Of a DNA stretch of 39,359 nucleotides, positions 38,404 through 39,359 are shown piece after piece. Position 1 is the first letter of the stretch. Every line of letters starts with the position of its first letter. The notes beneath the pieces were generated by a model that was given only the letters and a program-made list of their open reading frames with translations, was not told the DNA's origin and ran no database searches. A program made the position numbers and the translations under genes. Source of the stretch: Haloparvum sedimenti (lineage in GTDB: Archaea > Halobacteriota > Halobacteria > Halobacteriales > Haloferacaceae); NCBI RefSeq assembly GCF_001462205.1, contig NZ_LKIR01000123.1, forward strand, positions 1 through 39,359. The letters are read 5' to 3'.

Positions 38404-39359
38404 ATGACCACGGTCGGCATCGACGCCATCGAGATCCGAACGGGGAAGCTGAAGCTCGACCTCCCGAACACGTTCGCGCCGGAGAAGGGCGACGACCCGG
38501 AGAAGTACACGAAGGGGCTCGGCCTACAGGACTCCTCGTTCCCGGACGTGTACGAGGACATCGTCACGATGGGTGCCAACGCGGCAAAGCAGCTGATGGA
38601 CCGCAAGGGGCTGTCGCCGTCGGAGATCGGTCGGATCGACGTGGCAACCGAGTCCGCGTTCGACCACTCGAAGCCCGTCTCGACGTACATCGCGGGCTGT
38701 CTGGAGCAGGTGTACGACGGCGACTTCCGCCACGCGAACAAGGGCGAGCGAAAGTTCGCCTGCGTCGCGGGGACGCAGGCCATCGACGACGCCTACAACT
38801 GGATCCGTGCGGGGCGGAACCGCGGTCGCGCGGCGCTCGTTATCTGCACCGACACCGCGCTGTACGCCCGCGGGGACCCCGGCGAGGCGACGCAGGGCGC
38901 GGGTGCGGTCGCGATGCTCATCGATGAGGACCCGGACCTCGTGGCGCTCTCGGACGACCAGGGGTACGGCTCGATGGACGAGACGGACTTCCTGAAGCCG
39001 AACCAGCAGTTCCCCAGCGTCGACGGCAAGCGCTCGATGCAGGTGTACCTCGCCCGCATGCGCGAGGCGCTGGAGGACTACGAGTCGGTCGCGGGCAATA
39101 TCGAACTGGACGACTTCCAGTACGCCCCGTTCCACACGCCGTTCCCGGGGATGGTCCGCAAGGCGGCCCTACTCGCGTACAGACACGTCATCCGCGACAC
39201 GGAGCGCGAGGAGGAGCTCGCGGAGGAGATCGGCCGCCAGCCGCGCGAGGACGAGTACGAGGACCGCGAGGCCTACGAGGAGGCGATCCGCGAGCACATG
39301 GACGAGCTGAAGGACACCGAACAGTACCAGACTTGGTACGCGAAGACCGTCGAGCCGAC
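38404..39359 (+). CDS. hmgB: hydroxymethylglutaryl-CoA synthase (partial)
   Basis: Joins acetyl-CoA and acetoacetyl-CoA into HMG-CoA, the committed start of the mevalonate pathway to archaeal isoprenoid lipids. The first 318 residues are present; the end lies beyond the window. Catalytic residues are Glu83 (ATESAFDHSK), nucleophile Cys120 (ERKFACVAGTQA) and His244 (YAPFHTPFPGMVRK). The acidic helix near residues 265-300 is typical of haloarchaea. Start ATG 38404 gives MTTVGIDAIEIRTGKLKLDL, the family start; CCATATGCC (38376-38384) about 25 bases upstream could be its TATA element. Confidence 0.95.
   Translation, partial: MTTVGIDAIEIRTGKLKLDLPNTFAPEKGDDPEKYTKGLGLQDSSFPDVYEDIVTMGANAAKQLMDRKGLSPSEIGRIDVATESAFDHSKPVSTYIAGCLEQVYDGDFRHANKGERKFACVAGTQAIDDAYNWIRAGRNRGRAALVICTDTALYARGDPGEATQGAGAVAMLIDEDPDLVALSDDQGYGSMDETDFLKPNQQFPSVDGKRSMQVYLARMREALEDYESVAGNIELDDFQYAPFHTPFPGMVRKAALLAYRHVIRDTEREEELAEEIGRQPREDEYEDREAYEEAIREHMDELKDTEQYQTWYAKTVEP

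Overview
This window is a 39.4-kb piece of haloarchaeal (class Halobacteria) chromosome. The evidence is high GC (about 70%), strongly acidic predicted proteins, archaeal ribosomal proteins S17e and L11, archaeal EF-1beta, archaeal HMG-CoA synthase, a SAMP1-type ubiquitin-like modifier, deoxyhypusine synthase with aIF5A, and many start codons about 25-32 bases after a TATA-like box, as expected for leaderless transcripts. Gene content and the type of intergenic repeats fit Halorubrum or a close relative, but the genus is inference only.

Layout. 1-1008: a tRNA methyltransferase (TrmJ/SpoU type, cut by the window edge) overlapping a conserved gene with a putative zinc site. 1142-4884: a folate block, with a divergent dihydropteroate synthase-like gene and mptE (pterin pyrophosphokinase) on the plus strand facing dihydrofolate reductase and thymidylate synthase on the minus strand. 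4990-6715: two small haloarchaeal proteins and panB (CoA synthesis). 6881-7329: EF-1beta behind a 59-residue four-knuckle zinc microprotein. 7464-11796: a TctA-like permease, S17e, archease, a DUF502 membrane protein, a GNAT acetyltransferase and L11.

11797-12945 is a 1.15-kb stretch with no convincing gene. Nearly all of it lies inside a 994-bp segment bounded by perfect 15-bp inverted repeats. It holds tandem 75-bp units and two long GC-rich hairpins bounded by GAAAG and CTTTC. A diverged third copy of the tandem core lies at 5427-5475. This is the most unusual structure in the window.

12946-18843: phosphoglycerate mutase, a secreted low-complexity protein ending in 22-bp repeats, an ArsR-type regulator, two small membrane proteins, a universal stress protein and a nucleoside phosphorylase. 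18984-22977: a K+ channel with an RCK domain, divergent from two overlapping genes for membrane proteins with TrkA-C-like domains. A helically phased array of GGACC/GGTCC sites lies in the shared intergenic region. 23071-31396: SAMP1, deoxyhypusine synthase, a probably frameshifted small gene, a P-loop kinase-like protein, a large Vps62-like exported protein, a REC-PAS-GAF-PAS signalling protein, a 41-residue membrane protein, aIF5A and an agmatinase-family protein. Deoxyhypusine synthase, aIF5A and the agmatinase homologue together cover the archaeal hypusination route. 31518-39359: methionine aminopeptidase, a zinc-ribbon protein, a HIT hydrolase, a TatD-like metal-dependent hydrolase, a DUF2150 protein, two divergent envelope proteins with related pilin-like N-termini, and the 5' two thirds of HMG-CoA synthase (mevalonate and archaeal lipid synthesis).

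Function names come from motifs and family resemblance seen by eye. No database search was run.
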